A stretch of 64,000 bases of DNA from Phyllostachys edulis (GCA_036346405.1 CM070548.1:90490588-90554587); one strand, 5' to 3'; counted from the first letter of the stretch, positions 21,857 to 35,488 are shown. Program-made: numbers and translations. Notes: generated from the sequence alone by a model not told the origin.

Positions 21857-24473
21857 ATGGACCTCCCCGTGGTGGATCTCGCGCCGTACCTGCAGATCGC
21901 CGGCGGCCCGGCGCCGGCGGAGGAGGAGAGGGTGCGCGCGCTGTGCGAGGCGGTGAGCGCAAGCCTGCGGGACACGGGGGCGCTGCTGGTGAAGGACCCC
22001 CGCTGCTCCGCGGCCGATAACGACCGCTTTCTCGACGTCGTCGAGCGCTACTTCGCCCGATCTGACGACTCCAAGCGCCTCCAGGAGCGCCCCCACCTCC
22101 ACTACCAGGTAATGGTCTAGAGGTAGTGGTACCTTTCTCCCTTTACTGTTTGCTAGACGAATTTCGGTGTGTGATTCGGTGGGATCGGAGGCGAGGATTT
22201 GGGAAAATTGAAGTCCGACCTGCTAGGATCAGTAAACTTAGTTTGTTGGATCAACTTCTCCGCTATGATCCGTTGCACTGTAAAATTGTCATGAGAATTC
22301 AGACAGTTAATATTCTTGTATCCAACAATTGTGCTTAATGTGTGGTACCTAAATCTGTCCCCGTTGTGACGATGGATTTTGATTCTTGTTTTAAACGACA
22401 AGGTTGGTGTGACACCTGAAGGTGTGGAGGTACCTCGCAGCCTTGTCGACAAGGAGATGCAAGACAGGATCAAAAGTATGCCCAAGGAGTTTCAGCCAGC
22501 CACCCCTAAGGGACCAGACCCGAAATGGCGGTACATGTGGAGAGTGGGTCCTCGCCCCGCGAATACCCGCTTTAAGGTTGTGATTTTCACATGATCCTTT
22601 CCATTCGGTAGAAGTCTTGAAAATGCTTTGTATCATGGTGGTGATTTAGCCTTGTTGTGTACTGATAGAAAAGTTAACCTTGTTTAGGAGCTGAACTCGG
22701 AACCTGTTATCCCCGATGGGTTACCTGAGTGGAAAGAGACGATGGATTCCTGGGGTTCTAAAATGATTTCTGCGATTGAGGTACACATCTCATGCTTAGC
22801 ACTATTTCTGAATCAATGTTTTATGCACTCTATGTGTGGTTTTGCTGTATGATATTGATATGCATGTTGGTTGTGTCATATGGTTATGTAGGTTGTCGCT
22901 GAGATGGCTGCAATTGGATTTGGCTTGCCAAAGGATGCATTTACCTCTTTGATGAAGGAGGTAATGCTGTAATTCTCTGCACTCACTTGTTATGTTATAC
23001 TCCCTCAAGTCATTCTTCTAGTCACAAAATAGTGACGTCCTATAATGCGTGCAGTCAAAATGAATTTTGACCAAACATGTTGCCTCGAATATATGGTTTA
23101 CATATATGAAAATGATGCGAGTGAACTTGTCATGAAAAATACTTTCATAATATTTCACTTTTATGACTTTTTTTATGAATATATGATGATAAAACGGAGT
23201 GGTCAAAGTGGCATCTTATTGACTTTGAAAAGTAAAAAAACGTCACTCTTTTGTGACCGGAGGGAGTAATGTGTAAATCTATTTGAAATGCAAGTTCTTA
23301 AAAATAATGCCAAGTCTCAGCATTGTGTTGACTTAGTAAACTGAAAATACCTTAGTGGGTTCTAAGGTGTAGTTTGAGCTGTCCTTTTTCTGAATCATGC
23401 AATTCAACATATGCAGTCTTATAGGTATTTTTCTGCTTGAAGTTCTGCAATCATCTCATTGGCATTGCTCAATTATTCTTGTGTTTCAATAGGGACCACA
23501 CCTCCTAGCACCAACTGGAAGTGACCTGCAGCGTCATGGTTCTGAGGGCACTGTTTTTGCGGGGTTCCATTATGATCTTAATTTCTTGACCATACATGGT
23601 CGAAGTAGATTTCCAGGCCTGAGCATTTGGTTAAGGAATGGTAAAAAGATGGAGGTGAAGGTCCTGTTGGCTGCCTTCTCATTCAATCAGGGAAACAGGT
23701 TAGCTTTGCCACTTTTACTGGATGTATCTTAGTTTAATGCAATATTCATGGTTCGATGAGGGGATATATTTCTGCAAATTAGTAGGGGTCAACTATGTCA
23801 GTTTGATGATATCATCCTTAATGCTTTGTTCTGACTTCTGAGTACTGTTTTTCATGAAATTGATGCTGTTGTCACCATAGAAATCAAGCTTTAGTTTCAT
23901 TTTTGAGTAATCTCTAAAATACCACACTTATGTCATCCTTAAAGAAAGCACTTACGTGGGAAGTGGTAAGCAAGTGAGGCCTTATTTCTGGGGACTTGGG
24001 CGTGTCAGTGAAACACACGCGCACACACACACAAAAATGTACAGCTCTTCACTAATTAGATGTGTTTCTTTTTGTACAGCTGGAATGGCTTACAGGTGGT
24101 GAGTGTTTGGCTGGAATGCATGAGGTAGTGGTAACCAAGAGAACACTAGAGGCTATAGCATTAGCGAAAGAGCAAAACAGAAGCTTGTGGAGGGTTTCAT
24201 CAACAGTATGCTCTCAAAACCCTTTCTGTGTTTGCTAAACTCATGAGAAGTTTCCAAAAGTTAAGTTCTACTTGCTCTGGTGAGCTATTGACTAACCCGT
24301 TTGTCTGCTTGTCTAATTAGTTATTCGCACACATTGCTTCTGACGCGACACTTAAGCCATTGGGCCACTTTGCTAAAATACCCGATGCTCATAGTTATCC
24401 GCCAATCTGCGCTGGGGATTATGTCGAACAGGAGCTCTCGGCGATTAATCTGAAAGGAAAGACTGGATTCTAG
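21857..24473 (+). CDS. 2-oxoglutarate/Fe(II)-dependent dioxygenase-like gene, frameshifted as sequenced
   Basis: Soluble non-heme iron oxygenase of the DIOX_N/2OG-Fe(II) superfamily (isopenicillin-N-synthase-like group); substrate unknown. Seven exons: 21857-22108, 22403-22576, 22688-22780, 22892-22960, 23493-23698, 24080-24205 and 24321-24473, about 357 residues, the usual size. The start MDLPVVDLAPYLQ is the typical N-terminus. Iron ligands are visible as H-x-D in GFHYDLNFLTIHG (exon 5) and a later His in LAGMHEVVV (exon 6); R-x-S (LWRVSS) fits 2-oxoglutarate binding. Exon 5 is 206 nt where 207 is needed. After MEVKV near 23661 the frame is one base short, and the sense reading (VGCLLIQSGKQ) continues only in the next frame. 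Read literally, the protein stops early in exon 6, before the second iron His. This is either a pseudogenising deletion or a sequence error. Confidence 0.85.
23000..23266. mobile_element. Stowaway MITE in intron 4 of the dioxygenase gene
   Basis: Ends CTCCCTC...GGAGGGAG with TA duplications at 22998-22999 and 23267-23268. Inner arms TAGTCACAAAATAGTGACG and CGTCACTCTTTTGTGACCG pair. 267 bp, non-coding, well away from the splice sites. Confidence 0.85.
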
Positions 24474-24986
24474 ACATCATGCAGACTTCCGAATAATCTG
24501 ATGACTCGTATATGATCAGAACGCGAGATGCAATAGTCCAAGCTCATACTTTTATCTTCATATCTGGATGCTCAGATACTTAGGATGCTTCTGCTATTAC
24601 CTATGCAACCCTTTTATGTCCATGCAAAGTATGTTCATTCAATTCTCTTGTTAAGATGGAATGGATTTGTGTACCAAACTTACATCACTTGTGAAAGTCA
24701 AATAATACTGTTTTACTTCCAAATTAAGTGTGAGAATGATATTGGCCTTGCTATCCATGAGTGCCATCCTTAAAAACCATCCTGAAGTTGTTATTCTCCT
24801 CCTAATGCAATATGCAATGTTTAAATTAGAGCTGAAACTGAACACTATTTCACCGGCCAAAATTATACTCGACTCTACGCAATAAGATATTAAACTACAA
24901 GGTGCTCTTTCTCAGCACAAAGGCACTCATCGAAATCTACATATGTACAGCTACCCACTGCGACCTCCAGACTTGTCACTTGTTCA

Positions 24987-27900
24987 TCAGACCCAGTTGT
25001 TGGGCAGCGAGAAATTGTGGAACCTGAAGGATGTGTCCCCAGCAGTGTCCCTCCCCTGCTCACCTTCTGCCTGCACTGGCTGCTCGATGCACGCGATCGA
25101 GTTCTGCCGTAGCAGCTCGGCGAACGCCGGGAACGGCTGCGGCGGCGGCGGGAATGGCTCGTGCGGGCGAGCCGGCACGTCGGACTTGCCGTCCCACATG
25201 AGCACGTGGAGAAGGATCGGGCGCAGGGCGTGCCGGTGCAGGGACAGCTTCTGGCTGAGCGAGACGGTGTCGAAGCAGCGGATGGCGCCGGACGTGGACA
25301 CCATCCACGGCAGGACCTTGTTGCCCGACACCCTCGAGATGACCAGCAGCTTGGACGCGCTCCTCGCCTCCCGGTAGAGGTCGCGGAGCCCCGATCGCGT
25401 CGACGGAGCCGGGCGATCGCCATCGTCCTCCATGACGGACGAGATGTAGATGAAACCCTGTCCAAGAGTGATTTCAGTTCAGACGCGTGATCAAACACAC
25501 TTGCAAATTGCAATAGAACGAGAGAAGTACGTAGCGAGCAAGACGTGTTGGAACTTGGAAAGCCAACCGTACGTACCTCTTCGGTGCGGCTAATGGCGAA
25601 GCCGAGCTTGGCGTCGCCCTCCTCGAGGATGATCTCCACGGGCATTTCCCCGGCGGCGGCGGTGTACCAGACGCGCACCGCCTTCACCACGCCGATATCC
25701 ACGCCGTGATAGTCCTCGAACCCGTAGAGGCTGGCATTGGCGAGGTTCGGGAGGTCAGCCAGTGACCCCGAGTTGACCGTCGAGGAGGCCGTCTCGCCGG
25801 AGATCTGCACCAAGAACGTCGCGTCGTCAGTAAGGCACGCGTGCGCTGCACAGAAACATTCGTATGGGTCTGGCCTTGACGTGACCTTGGTGAGGAGGGC
25901 CTCGGTCTGGACGTTTAGGAAGGCGATGGGCACCCCGGACGCGTGCGAGGAGAGGATCCAGGCGTTGGCGCGGGCCAGGGTGTCCTCGACGGAGTTGTAG
26001 CGGGAGGCGGCGCGGTCGAGCGCCGTGGGGAGGACGAGCATGGAGAGGAAGCTGCTCGAATTGGGGATTGGGAGCACCTCCCTCATCTTCTTCTCCCACG
26101 GGTAGGCCACGTAGCCGTCCTGCAGCTGCGCCTTGCTCAGCGCGCACACCACCCTCGCGCTCCTCGACCCTGAACGCACCACGGCCAGTGCCCCAGTTAA
26201 GGCCATAACATTAGAAATTAAGAGGAATTCTCATGATGCAATTCTGCGTTAGTTTTGCTCGTATTGCTAACCAGCATTAAGAATTTTGAGACATGTTTTG
26301 GGATGAGACTGAGGGGGTAAGTAAAGTCAATTGGGAATCTCCGATCGAATTGCATTGAGAAATTTTGAGAGAAAATTTTCAAGTCAAAGGAACACATTCA
26401 ATAATCAGCAAGTGGTGCAATGTATGAATGGATCTAAAAGCGGATTCCATTCAACGTGCACTGCACCGCCGCGTCTCTTGCCTGAAGTACGCATCTTGAC
26501 CTACGTAGCTAGAAATTTTTTACCTAAGGGGGCATATGGTGGTAATTAAATATCGAGAGATGCCAAGTAAAAATATTTTATTATTCTACGTTAGCAAATT
26601 AAGAACTAATATATAGGGTTTCATTAACTATGAGGGACCAGAGCTCCCACTAGTACGCTGTCTCTGTCCGTGGACCTAGACTACAACAAATTGGTGTTTT
26701 AGTACTGACAGACGCAAAACATTGCATGTACACTTCCCAGGTTATATCTCGCCAATATCTTACGATTGGACTTGTAACAACCATGATTTGTACTAGTAAG
26801 CTATCATAGGTTCGGTTATTGATTTCTACCACCATTACTTTCTGGGCGACAAGCTTACAAACGGAAGAAGTAATTGCGGCGAGAACCAGCTATTTCATAT
26901 CTCGTTAATAGTGCTCCACAGAATATGCGCAACTACCAAACATTGCAAATTTGCAAGTATGCATCATCTGAACTGGACTAATGGATGGCCATATTATAAT
27001 TTGTGCAGGCCATGTTGGTCTAGAAACTTCCCAGCAATAGCAGTCCTAAGCAAAACAAGAACAACAGCTCTTGCAATCCTCTATGGCTCTATCCCATCAC
27101 ACCCAGGATATTCCGATCATATCCCTAGACACGATGAACAGACCCTGTATTATACTCGCAGAAGCGACCATTTCTGACTACGTAGCCAGAAGGCCCAGAA
27201 GCGATCCAAGTATATGCCTCGGCACACTAGTATGCAACAAAAATCAATCTCGTGATCCAAGTATCGAACACGCCAAATTTTCCTCTTGCGACCGAGAGAG
27301 AAAACGATAGAGTTGGTGTCATCTATCAAGCCAGCCACTGCCCACCTGCTTGCGCACAAAAGCCGCATGCAGAGGGCACAGGCGCCCTATCCTTTTTCTA
27401 AAGTCCAACCCGGCATGTAACGAAAACTCAGTCGCGGACTTCTACTTTTCTTCCCTAGCTGGCTAGAGTTTGCAGCAAGCGCGATCAAGTTGATGTACGG
27501 ACAAAAGGCGCATCTAAAAAATCTGCATCGTGATGAGGGACATGGTGTCAGTGTGATGGTAGCTATGTTACCTCGGATGGCGACGCACTCGCTCTCCATG
27601 CGGTCGACGAGCCCGACGGCGTAGTTGGGGTCGCGGATCGACCGGAGCACGTACCGCCGGCTGCGCCCGACCATCCCCATCCCGCCGCCGCCTCCGATGG
27701 CGTCCTCCTGCGGCACGATACAGGCGTGCATCCTGGCGGTGGTCGCCGCCGCCGCCGGCGTGGGGGGCAGCAGCTCCCCGTCGGCGACCAGCTGCTGCTG
27801 CGCCTGCGCCTGCCCGTGTGCGGGGCGCCGCACGCGCACCTCGACGGACGTCTCCCCGCGCTTGTACGCCGCGTGCAGGAGCTTCTGCACCGCGGCCCGC

Positions 27901-28097
27901 CCGCCCTTGAACGGCGCGGCGTGCGCGGCGGCCCTGCCGCGGCCGCCGACCCCGATGAGCAGCTCCTCGACGACGTCGCCCGTCTGCACCGTCTCGCTGC
28001 TCCCCGGCCCCCACTCCTCCGCCCTCGAGCCCCCCGCCACGCACTCTATCGCCACCAACACCCCCGCCCCCTGCCTCCGCCCGTACTCCATGGGCAT
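24987..28097 (-). CDS. Unrecognised three-exon gene
   Basis: Exons 27572-28097, 25577-26169 and 24987-25457 join in phase to give 529 residues from the ATG at 28097 (a second Met is two codons on). I do not recognise the family. The first ~150 residues are Ala/Gly-rich and low in complexity, then comes SRRYVLRSIRDPNYAVGLVD at the end of exon 1. Exon 2 holds KKMREVLPIPNSSSFLSML and ANAWILSSHASGVPIAFLNV. Exon 3 holds LLVISRVSGNKVLPWMVS and ILLHVLMWDGKSD and ends in a Pro-rich tail. No signal peptide or membrane span is evident. Clean splice sites, consistent phase and codon bias typical of GC-rich grass genes support a real gene. It converges with the dioxygenase gene, about 510 bp between stop codons. 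Exon 1 has strong shadow frames because of its GC content; the minus frame is the one that splices on. Confidence 0.75.
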
Positions 28098-29637
28098 ACC
28101 TCTCTCCCTCCCTCCTACTACCTCTCAGTACTTCCCACAAGAGCAACCGAATCAGCCGTGCAGTCTACCTATCTACACACGGGGAGATGAATCTAGCTCT
28201 GTTGACTCGCGCGGATACTACCACCCTATCACCATCTCAAGCTCGGAGCAGCTAACGCAGATTCTTGGGACCTCACAGCGAGACCGCGCGCGAGAGAGGG
28301 TAGAAACACCAACGCTTTTGAGGAAGAGCAAATGGAGGTGGTAGATAAGAGTGGGGTTAAAATTTCAAAAGGCTTCGGTATGTGGTGTCCCTATCGCGGC
28401 GGACACCGACCGCGGTGGCGCACCGGACCGGACCGTATAGCTTGTAAACGAGTTTTTCTAAGTGTGGCTTAATTACGTTATCAGCAGCGGATGGCGTGGG
28501 GGCGTGGGGGCGTGGGGCAGGTTAGGCGCGGACTTGGAAAGTTGGAATTCGTCGAGCGGCGAGGCGGCGCACGCGCGCGCGGTATCTCCGCTGATCGGGA
28601 GATCGCGGGCCGTCCGATTCGGGCCACGGAAAACACGGCCGGTATAAGAATTTTACTGGAGGGTAGTGAAATTTTAGACGAATTTTTTGAATTAAAATTT
28701 ACAATTTTCAGATATATTGACTAAATTAATCTAAATTTTGAATTGAAAATTAAATTTTGATGAAAATTCAATAAATCCTTTTTATATCCGGTGTAAAAAT
28801 TTATTGGACTCTACCAATAACACCAGTAACGTTACCGCCGCATCAGTATCGTTAACTCGGAGTCCGCACAGTCTGGAAAGGGATTCCGGATTCCGCCGCT
28901 TCAAACCTCGTCGTCTCCAATCGTTTGTGAATTGTGAAGCTTCTTCTCTAACATGGCGTTTTCTCCTGATTTGCATATTCCCATAGATCTAAAGGTGACA
29001 CGCGATGCCCATGGCCTTGACCGATTCAATGATTCCCGTTCGTCAAGTCTTCGCTATCATGGCTGACGTTCTCATTGGAGTATCTAAATATAGCACCGAA
29101 TGCAAATATTCATTTACAGGTTGACATGGATTCACGACGTCACCGCGCTGAAGGAAGTTTCCAGTAGAGAACTTGTTCTTCAATAATTCCTTGCCCCTAC
29201 TCCAAGGATTTTTTTTAATGAATCTAGCGTGCGGTGTTGGTGTTACTTCAGCGACGGATAGATTCATCAATCATGAATAAGCAGTGTACAGTGATCTGAA
29301 TTCAATAGAAAATGGGATGTCATGAAAGAGAAACATACAGTTAGCTTATTCCTTGGCGACCATTTCATACAAGTAATAACCAAGATTTATATCCCTTACA
29401 CGTAATCGCCGATGGAGTTTCACAACCGTTCGCCGGCCAACGGCCAATAATGGTGGTGAATGTACTACGGCACATGATAATGCACGTCATGGAAGAGCGG
29501 TAGTGGAAAATAGTACGGTGTATTATTGAGAAACAGGTAAAATTGCCTTCTTCGTTGACCGAAAGAAAGTTAACTGTGACATGCATGTTTATTGGCTTGT
29601 CGCTGTATGGGCCTCTAAGCCTCTAAACAATACTATA
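28098..29637. other. 5' leader and upstream region of the unrecognised gene
   Basis: 28098-28340 is pyrimidine/GC-rich and probably leader sequence. I saw no clear TATA box on the minus strand. 28660-28800 is very AT-rich. No further gene seen. Confidence 0.35.
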
Positions 29638-32199
29638 TGTGAGAACTCGATGTATTTAATTCGTAATACTTAACCATTCAATTAGTCTTAGTATTACAAA
29701 TCAAATATCCCGATTCTCGGTGTAACATGTACCTCCCAGGAGCGGTACACATACACCTCACAAAATATAGCATCCATTCCATACACAAGTCATTACCATA
29801 CCGAGTCTTCAAATTTACATCACAAAGACATACATAATAAAGTTATTACAAAAGTAGGGCCGACCGGCCAAATAACAAATAGATAACTAAAGTACCAGCG
29901 GAAGCAAAAGTCATAAGGTGACGATAAACAAAAGCCAACCGGTTTGCCCTTACCCACAAGGCAACCGACCGGGCCGCCAAGCTAGTCGTCCTGCACGAAG
30001 TCAGTCTCACAATAGTTAACCCCTTAGGGGTCAACCTCCTCTGCAATAATTAAGCAATGCAGTTGAGTACAAAAATGTACTCGTAAGACTTACGCATAAC
30101 AAACCTATACATAGCTATATGCAAGCTAAATCAAAGGAGGAGTCATAGGGTTCATTTCAATGCACAAAGCAATTTTTTTCATTTGCAATAATGTAATAGA
30201 TTGAAGGCAATTTAACAAATCTGTTTTTAAATGTTTAAATAGCAGTAAGACAACATTTATAATCATGAACAACATCCTAGAGGTGATTTCCCAACAGCCA
30301 CCACAACATAGCACAAATTACCCATTCGTACCACCTGATCTCAAGTTTTATCGAAAATATTGTAGTATAACTTTTGCAAAACCTAACCAAGCATGTCCAT
30401 AACCTAGGACAGGGATATTCGAATAGATTATACCCTGCAGGGGTGTACAACTTTACCCACATGTCAGACCGCCTTTTCGCCAAGCTGTAGAGCACACTTC
30501 CTTAGGTATGCTGGCAAGACTAAGTCCTACGAGATGCTTTCCAATGGAATGAATTAATTAAGAGTCGCACGTATGATGGTTAACCCTCCACGAATTGCCC
30601 ATCACGGGCTCCTACGGAGGACCCACACGTTGTGTCGAACACATCGGCCTAGCCTCAGTAACTGCTGATGTTTCTCAGGCGAGGGAATCTAAATCCAAAA
30701 CCCACCCCGCACAATCCCACCAATAACAAAAGAACAGAACATTTTTCTCCTAATTTACCGCCGGCGACTCATTAATTAACACCTCCCAAAATACTAAATC
30801 AAGAGGGGTTTCCAATACCCTCATGTGGATGCACGCAATAATGTTTGGATAGTGTGACACAAGATGTTCGGTCCTTGTTGACCTGGGCACCCAGCAAACA
30901 CCCCACAACACACCAACTAACCAATGTGCTCAAGTCTAAAATATTTTGTTTTCAGTTTTAGTTTTCCAAATACATTTCATATATGAGTACCCTGACTCAA
31001 ATATTTAGAGTGATGATATACTGACCATCGCCAAGACGATGATCCCCAGACTACCGTTCTAAGCATTTCTAAGCGACAACAACTCGCATACTAATTATAA
31101 AGTGACTAGAGCCCATCCATGGAGCTCTAAATCACAACGGATATAAATCTAGGCTCAGTAGTAAAGGATGGATGTTTACCTATAGTTCAAATAACTAATC
31201 AGGAAAACTATCGCAACTAAGAAATAACATGTCAACATAACATGCATTCATATAGTTGAAACATTTGAAATATTAGCATGAGCAAATAATAGGATCAATG
31301 TGCATCAAAGGAAAACTGCTTGCCTTACTGGAGATAACTTTCTTGCTACAGAGGATCACTCTCGTATTCAACGAATTCATTGGAACCTATCGAAAAATTC
31401 GAGAAGAAACAATAAGAACGAATAACACCGAAAATACTCAAAAATTCAAAATCCTCCAAAAATCATGGGAATTTCACAGAAGGTAGATCATGATTTTAAA
31501 TGAATTTAGCAATAAAAATCAATTGATTTTCATGTTGCACACAAAAGTTATAGCCAAAACAAAATCAGTTTTTTGAATAAATGCTGAAAAATCCCTTCGT
31601 ACTGTTCATCCGAAATTAATTTTTTGGCGAAAATTTCCAAAGAGGTGGTGAATATGAAAATTTTATGGTCGACAGAACACCACATGAGATGAACAGCAGA
31701 ATTTGATTCACCTCATTTGGAGCTACAATGAATTTCTTATGATTTTTCAAAGTCATGAAAGTAGTGCACAAACCATATGTAAAAGATTATCAGAGATAGT
31801 GTCATACTCAAAATCTATTCTATACTAAAGTACAGTAGCATAGGAAACCAACAAGCTTGAGTTTAATCAATTTGGAGTTACAAAGAAATACTTATGCATT
31901 TTTCAAGTTAGATAAATTTTTAGCGCAAAATAATGTTAAATTGAAAGTAATTCTACTAACAACATTTTCTGAAATAGCAACATGATTCAAAAACCATATC
32001 AAAATAAAGTACACTAAAAATTTAACCCAACAAAATTTGAATAATCCAGAAAGGAGGTAAAATAAATTACTTATGCTATATTGAAGTTTAAAGCAATTAA
32101 CAGTTCACAAATAATTTATATACAGATTTTCTTATAAACCCTGAGCTAAAAACGTTTTGTACCGTTGAGATCTAATCGGATGACCCACGTGAATGGTTA

Positions 32200-32415
32200 T
32201 GTCGGGTGGTTCGAACGGCCAAGATGATCTAGGCGGTTGATTTGAAATCGGACGGCCCAAATGAGAGGGACGTTCGGACGGCCTGAACGGCCAAATGATC
32301 TGGACCGTTGAATCAGAATAGGAAGGTCCAAACGAAGGAGATGTTCGGGTGGTCCGAATGGCTCAAACGATCTAGGCCGTTGATCTCAACAAGGATGGTC
32401 TAAAGTGAGGGGTTA
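32200..32415. repeat. 71-bp tandem repeat, about three copies
   Basis: Units start at about 32201, 32272 and 32343 with G(T)TCGG-GGT/ACGG and share CGAACGGCC-like and GATCTAGGC(G/C)GTTGA-like cores. Related words recur at 33590-33850. Internal to the solo LTR. Confidence 0.65.
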
Positions 32416-34259
32416 CTAAGCACTTAACGGCTGGACCCACACGTAAGTGAAACATCAACTCAAAACTACTGGATCTACACAGATAAGTGGGTTTAGGACA
32501 GCGATTAATGGCTAATGATCAAGCTACAGTGCGTGTCGGTCGTTCCAACAACAAAACGCTCTTGGCCGTGGCTTCGCTGGGCGTCTTGCCGGTGAAGGAG
32601 GCTACGGCGGCGTGAACCAAGGGTAGGGATGGGTGCGCAATAGTACCGCGCACCTATTGGTGGCATTCACGGTGGCTGAGCCGGCCTGTAGTTGCGGCGC
32701 GCCAGAGAGGGGCAGCGGCGCCAATACGGCAACCGTGCATGAACGAGTAGAGCTCCGCATTGTGCCACTACGCGAGTGCCAAAGCATCTAAGAGGTACTA
32801 GGATGCTACCTGAGCGCCAGAAAGGAGTAGAGTGACCGGAGGTAGCTCGACGTCGGCGCTTGCGGTTCAAGTGGAGAATAAGGCCTGAGCAAAAGAAGGA
32901 TAAAGAAGGTGCAAGATAGCTTAAGGATCCTAAGTAGATGGTGCAACGAATGGAATCGGGTAATGCCTTATCGGACGGAGTGGAAGAAGATGAATAGGGT
33001 TTTCGGCCAAAAATGGAAAACTTCCAATTTCCACAGCTCCTATTGAGCATTGCTCAAATTAGTTGAGGGGAAATCTTACTCATGCTCATAGGCACGAGGT
33101 GACACGCAAGAACGAGGATAATACCTACCAGAGTGGAAGTTGACACGAGGGTGTCACTCGGGTGGCCTTCAATACACGCTCTGGAATCGAGAAGGACACG
33201 GTGGCTTTCTAGAAGCTACAACAGACAACATGGGTTCGCATTAGCAAAACTGGGCACATCGAAGGAAGTAGATGATGAAGGACACCTCGGGGAGGAACTT
33301 ACCGGATACTAGAGCTCAGGAGAACCTCTTATTCCTCAGCCCCGAGAGGAAGAATGAGAGGAATGGAGGCATGCAAAGGGGTATTAAGCTCGGGATTGAG
33401 ACAGAGTGGAGGCGGCGTGAGACGGCGAAGCTCTAGGAGTGGCTGGAGTGGGCGGTGCATCCACAGCGTTACCGTTGCATGGACGGCGCGCTCTGAGCGC
33501 TGCTCCGTGTGGCGTCGAGGCTCTGATCGTTAGCGCGAGAGGAGGAAGACGCAGTCGACAAATGGGGCCCGCAATGTTAGCGACAGGGATTGGCGCGGTT
33601 GGTTAAGTGGCTCGGTCGGTTTGAGTTAGTCGACTGGGTCTAACCAAGTGGTCCGAGTCGGAACGTTCGGACCGATTGTTTCAACGGTTCGATTGGATTT
33701 GGACGGTCCAGATCGTGCTGTTGGTTCGGATAGTCCGAACGTGCGCGGTTGTTTTGGTTAGTCCGATCGAGATCTGACGGTGGATTTGTTGGGACTAGGT
33801 CGGACCAAATGAACGTGGCTCAGTCGAGTCAAATCGAAGTGGTGCGGTCCGAGTCAAACCCGAGTGCACAGTTGACTAAGGTTACTTCAAAACCTAAAGA
33901 CTTTAACCATGTGCTAAAAATAGCAAATAAAATCTTAAAATTTTGAAATAACTCAGAGGTGTTCCAGGGATAACCTAGCATCCAAATAAAATTTGAAACC
34001 CCACTGTTCATAATTTATTTGCTTATTTTAAATTCATACATACAATAGGTTATTGATTTGAGTTTAAATTTTAAGTGGGTTGAATTTAGTTCAAAAAATT
34101 TGGGAAAAAATATATTAATTCATGATAAATATTTTTATGTTTGAATAATTTTTTTCAGAGAAAGATCACAAGTTTTTGTTTCTGTTTTCTTTTGAAACTT
34201 CTATTTGAGTTGTATGTTTCCTTCGATTTTCAAAATTTTCAAATGCAACAAAAATGAAA

Positions 34260-35488
34260 GGGGAAATTGGCTACAGGGCACTGCATATTCGCCTCTTTTG
34301 CCAATGGACATCCAAAAATCATGGTGCAGCCAGAAGACATAAAAAAACGTGTAATTTTGCCGTAGGACATTGAGGGCACTATTTTATCATTTTCGGACTG
34401 AAGTGGAGAGAGAAAGACGGTGAAAAGTCCATTTTACCCTCATCTTCTTCCTTTTGCAAATCGACTCTGATGCTTCTTCCCCAATCTCCGTTTCTTTCTT
34501 TGGGGAGGCCGGAGACGGAGGCCAGAGAGGCAGGAGGCGCCGAGGCGCCGACGCCGAGTCACACGGAGGCGACGCCGCCAGAGGCAAGAGGACCCCACTG
34601 GCGGGCGCCGCCGAGACGTTAGAAGGCCATTGGATTTCGCCCTCGGCTCGTCTTCCCGACGCCGACCGCAAGACACGGAGGCTTGCTTGCCGCCGCCCTA
34701 ACTTCCACGCCACCGCAGCCTCACGGGCGCGGCAGTTGTGGACGCGCTGGCGTCTCGGCGCTGTGGCGTGCGAGGCGTATGACAACGGCGGATGAGTGCT
34801 GGGGTCCTCGTGGAGTAGATGGTCGCGGCGATCGGCATGGCTGACGCCAAGAACCGTGCGTCCTTGATCCTAGGGCTGATCAAGAACGCAGTCGCCAACC
34901 GCGAGGAGAACGACGTGGTCAAGCGCGAGGCCACGGCGGAGGCGGTGAGGCTGCGCGAGGAGAACGCCGGTCTGAGGGAGCAGGCGGTGGCGCTGGAACA
35001 CGACAAGGCGGCGCTGAAGTGCGGCGTGTTGGTGCAGCTTCACGCCGACGGCTGAGGGAGACGGCCAACTACGCGCTCAGTGTTCGCCTCCGGGATGCCG
35101 ACGGCTGCCGCTTCCAGGCGTACCGTGGCCCTGGCTCCCGATGTGTTTTGATTGCTCGCGTGATTTTTTCGGCTCATTAGTCAGTCACATGTGGGACCGA
35201 AATCATTAGATTGCAATTAGTGAGATTAATTTGTATGACGTGTGGGTCCAAAGTCTTATACTGTAGATGGTTGAACCGGACCGAGCTGAGCCAGTCACTG
35301 TGCATTGAGGGTATTGAGGACATTTTACAAAGTTTCTCTCTCCAAATCACTCGGATATATTATTTTAATGGGATCAGTGTCTTACAACAAAATACCACAA
35401 AATGTTAGTGTCTTCTAGCTGCACCACGATTTTTGGATGTCCATTGGCAAAGGAGGCGAATGTGCAGTGCCCTGTAGCCAATGTTCCC
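34260..35488. mobile_element. Pack-MULE-like non-autonomous MULE
   Basis: About 1.23 kb. Long terminal inverted repeats: GGCTACAGGGCACTGCATAT, then TTCGCCTC..TTTGCCAATGGACATCC at the left (34269 on), mirrored at the right (35418-35480). A perfect 9-bp duplication AAAATGAAA lies at 34251-34259 and 35489-35497. The GC-rich interior (34500-35110) is unlike the AT-rich flanks and encodes a coiled-coil-like frame, as expected for captured host exons. No transposase. Confidence 0.85.
34819..35055 (+). CDS. Coiled-coil-like gene fragment carried by the Pack-MULE
   Basis: Frame of 78 residues starting MVAAIGMADAKNRASLILGL. Charged heptad-like stretch (REENDVVKREATAEAVRLRE; ENAGLREQAVALEHDKAAL) predicts a coiled coil. 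GC-rich with grass-like codon use. I do not recognise the parent gene. A second GC-rich frame lies upstream at 34454-34795. Whether it is expressed or selected cannot be told from sequence; probably a transduplicated fragment. Confidence 0.45.
   Translation: MVAAIGMADAKNRASLILGLIKNAVANREENDVVKREATAEAVRLREENAGLREQAVALEHDKAALKCGVLVQLHADG

Noticed and set aside
25161..26173. Plus-strand frames opposite exons 2 and 3 of the unrecognised gene
   Set aside because: Antisense shadows with no splice support and biased composition.
27568..28344. Overlapping plus- and minus-strand frames across exon 1 of the unrecognised gene
   Set aside because: GC-rich exons open all frames. Only the minus frame from 28097 splices in phase to two further exons.
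29721..29740. TGTAACATGTACC as left end of the long solo LTR
   Set aside because: It gives no target duplication; the terminus at 29638 gives TG...CA ends with an exact CTATA repeat.
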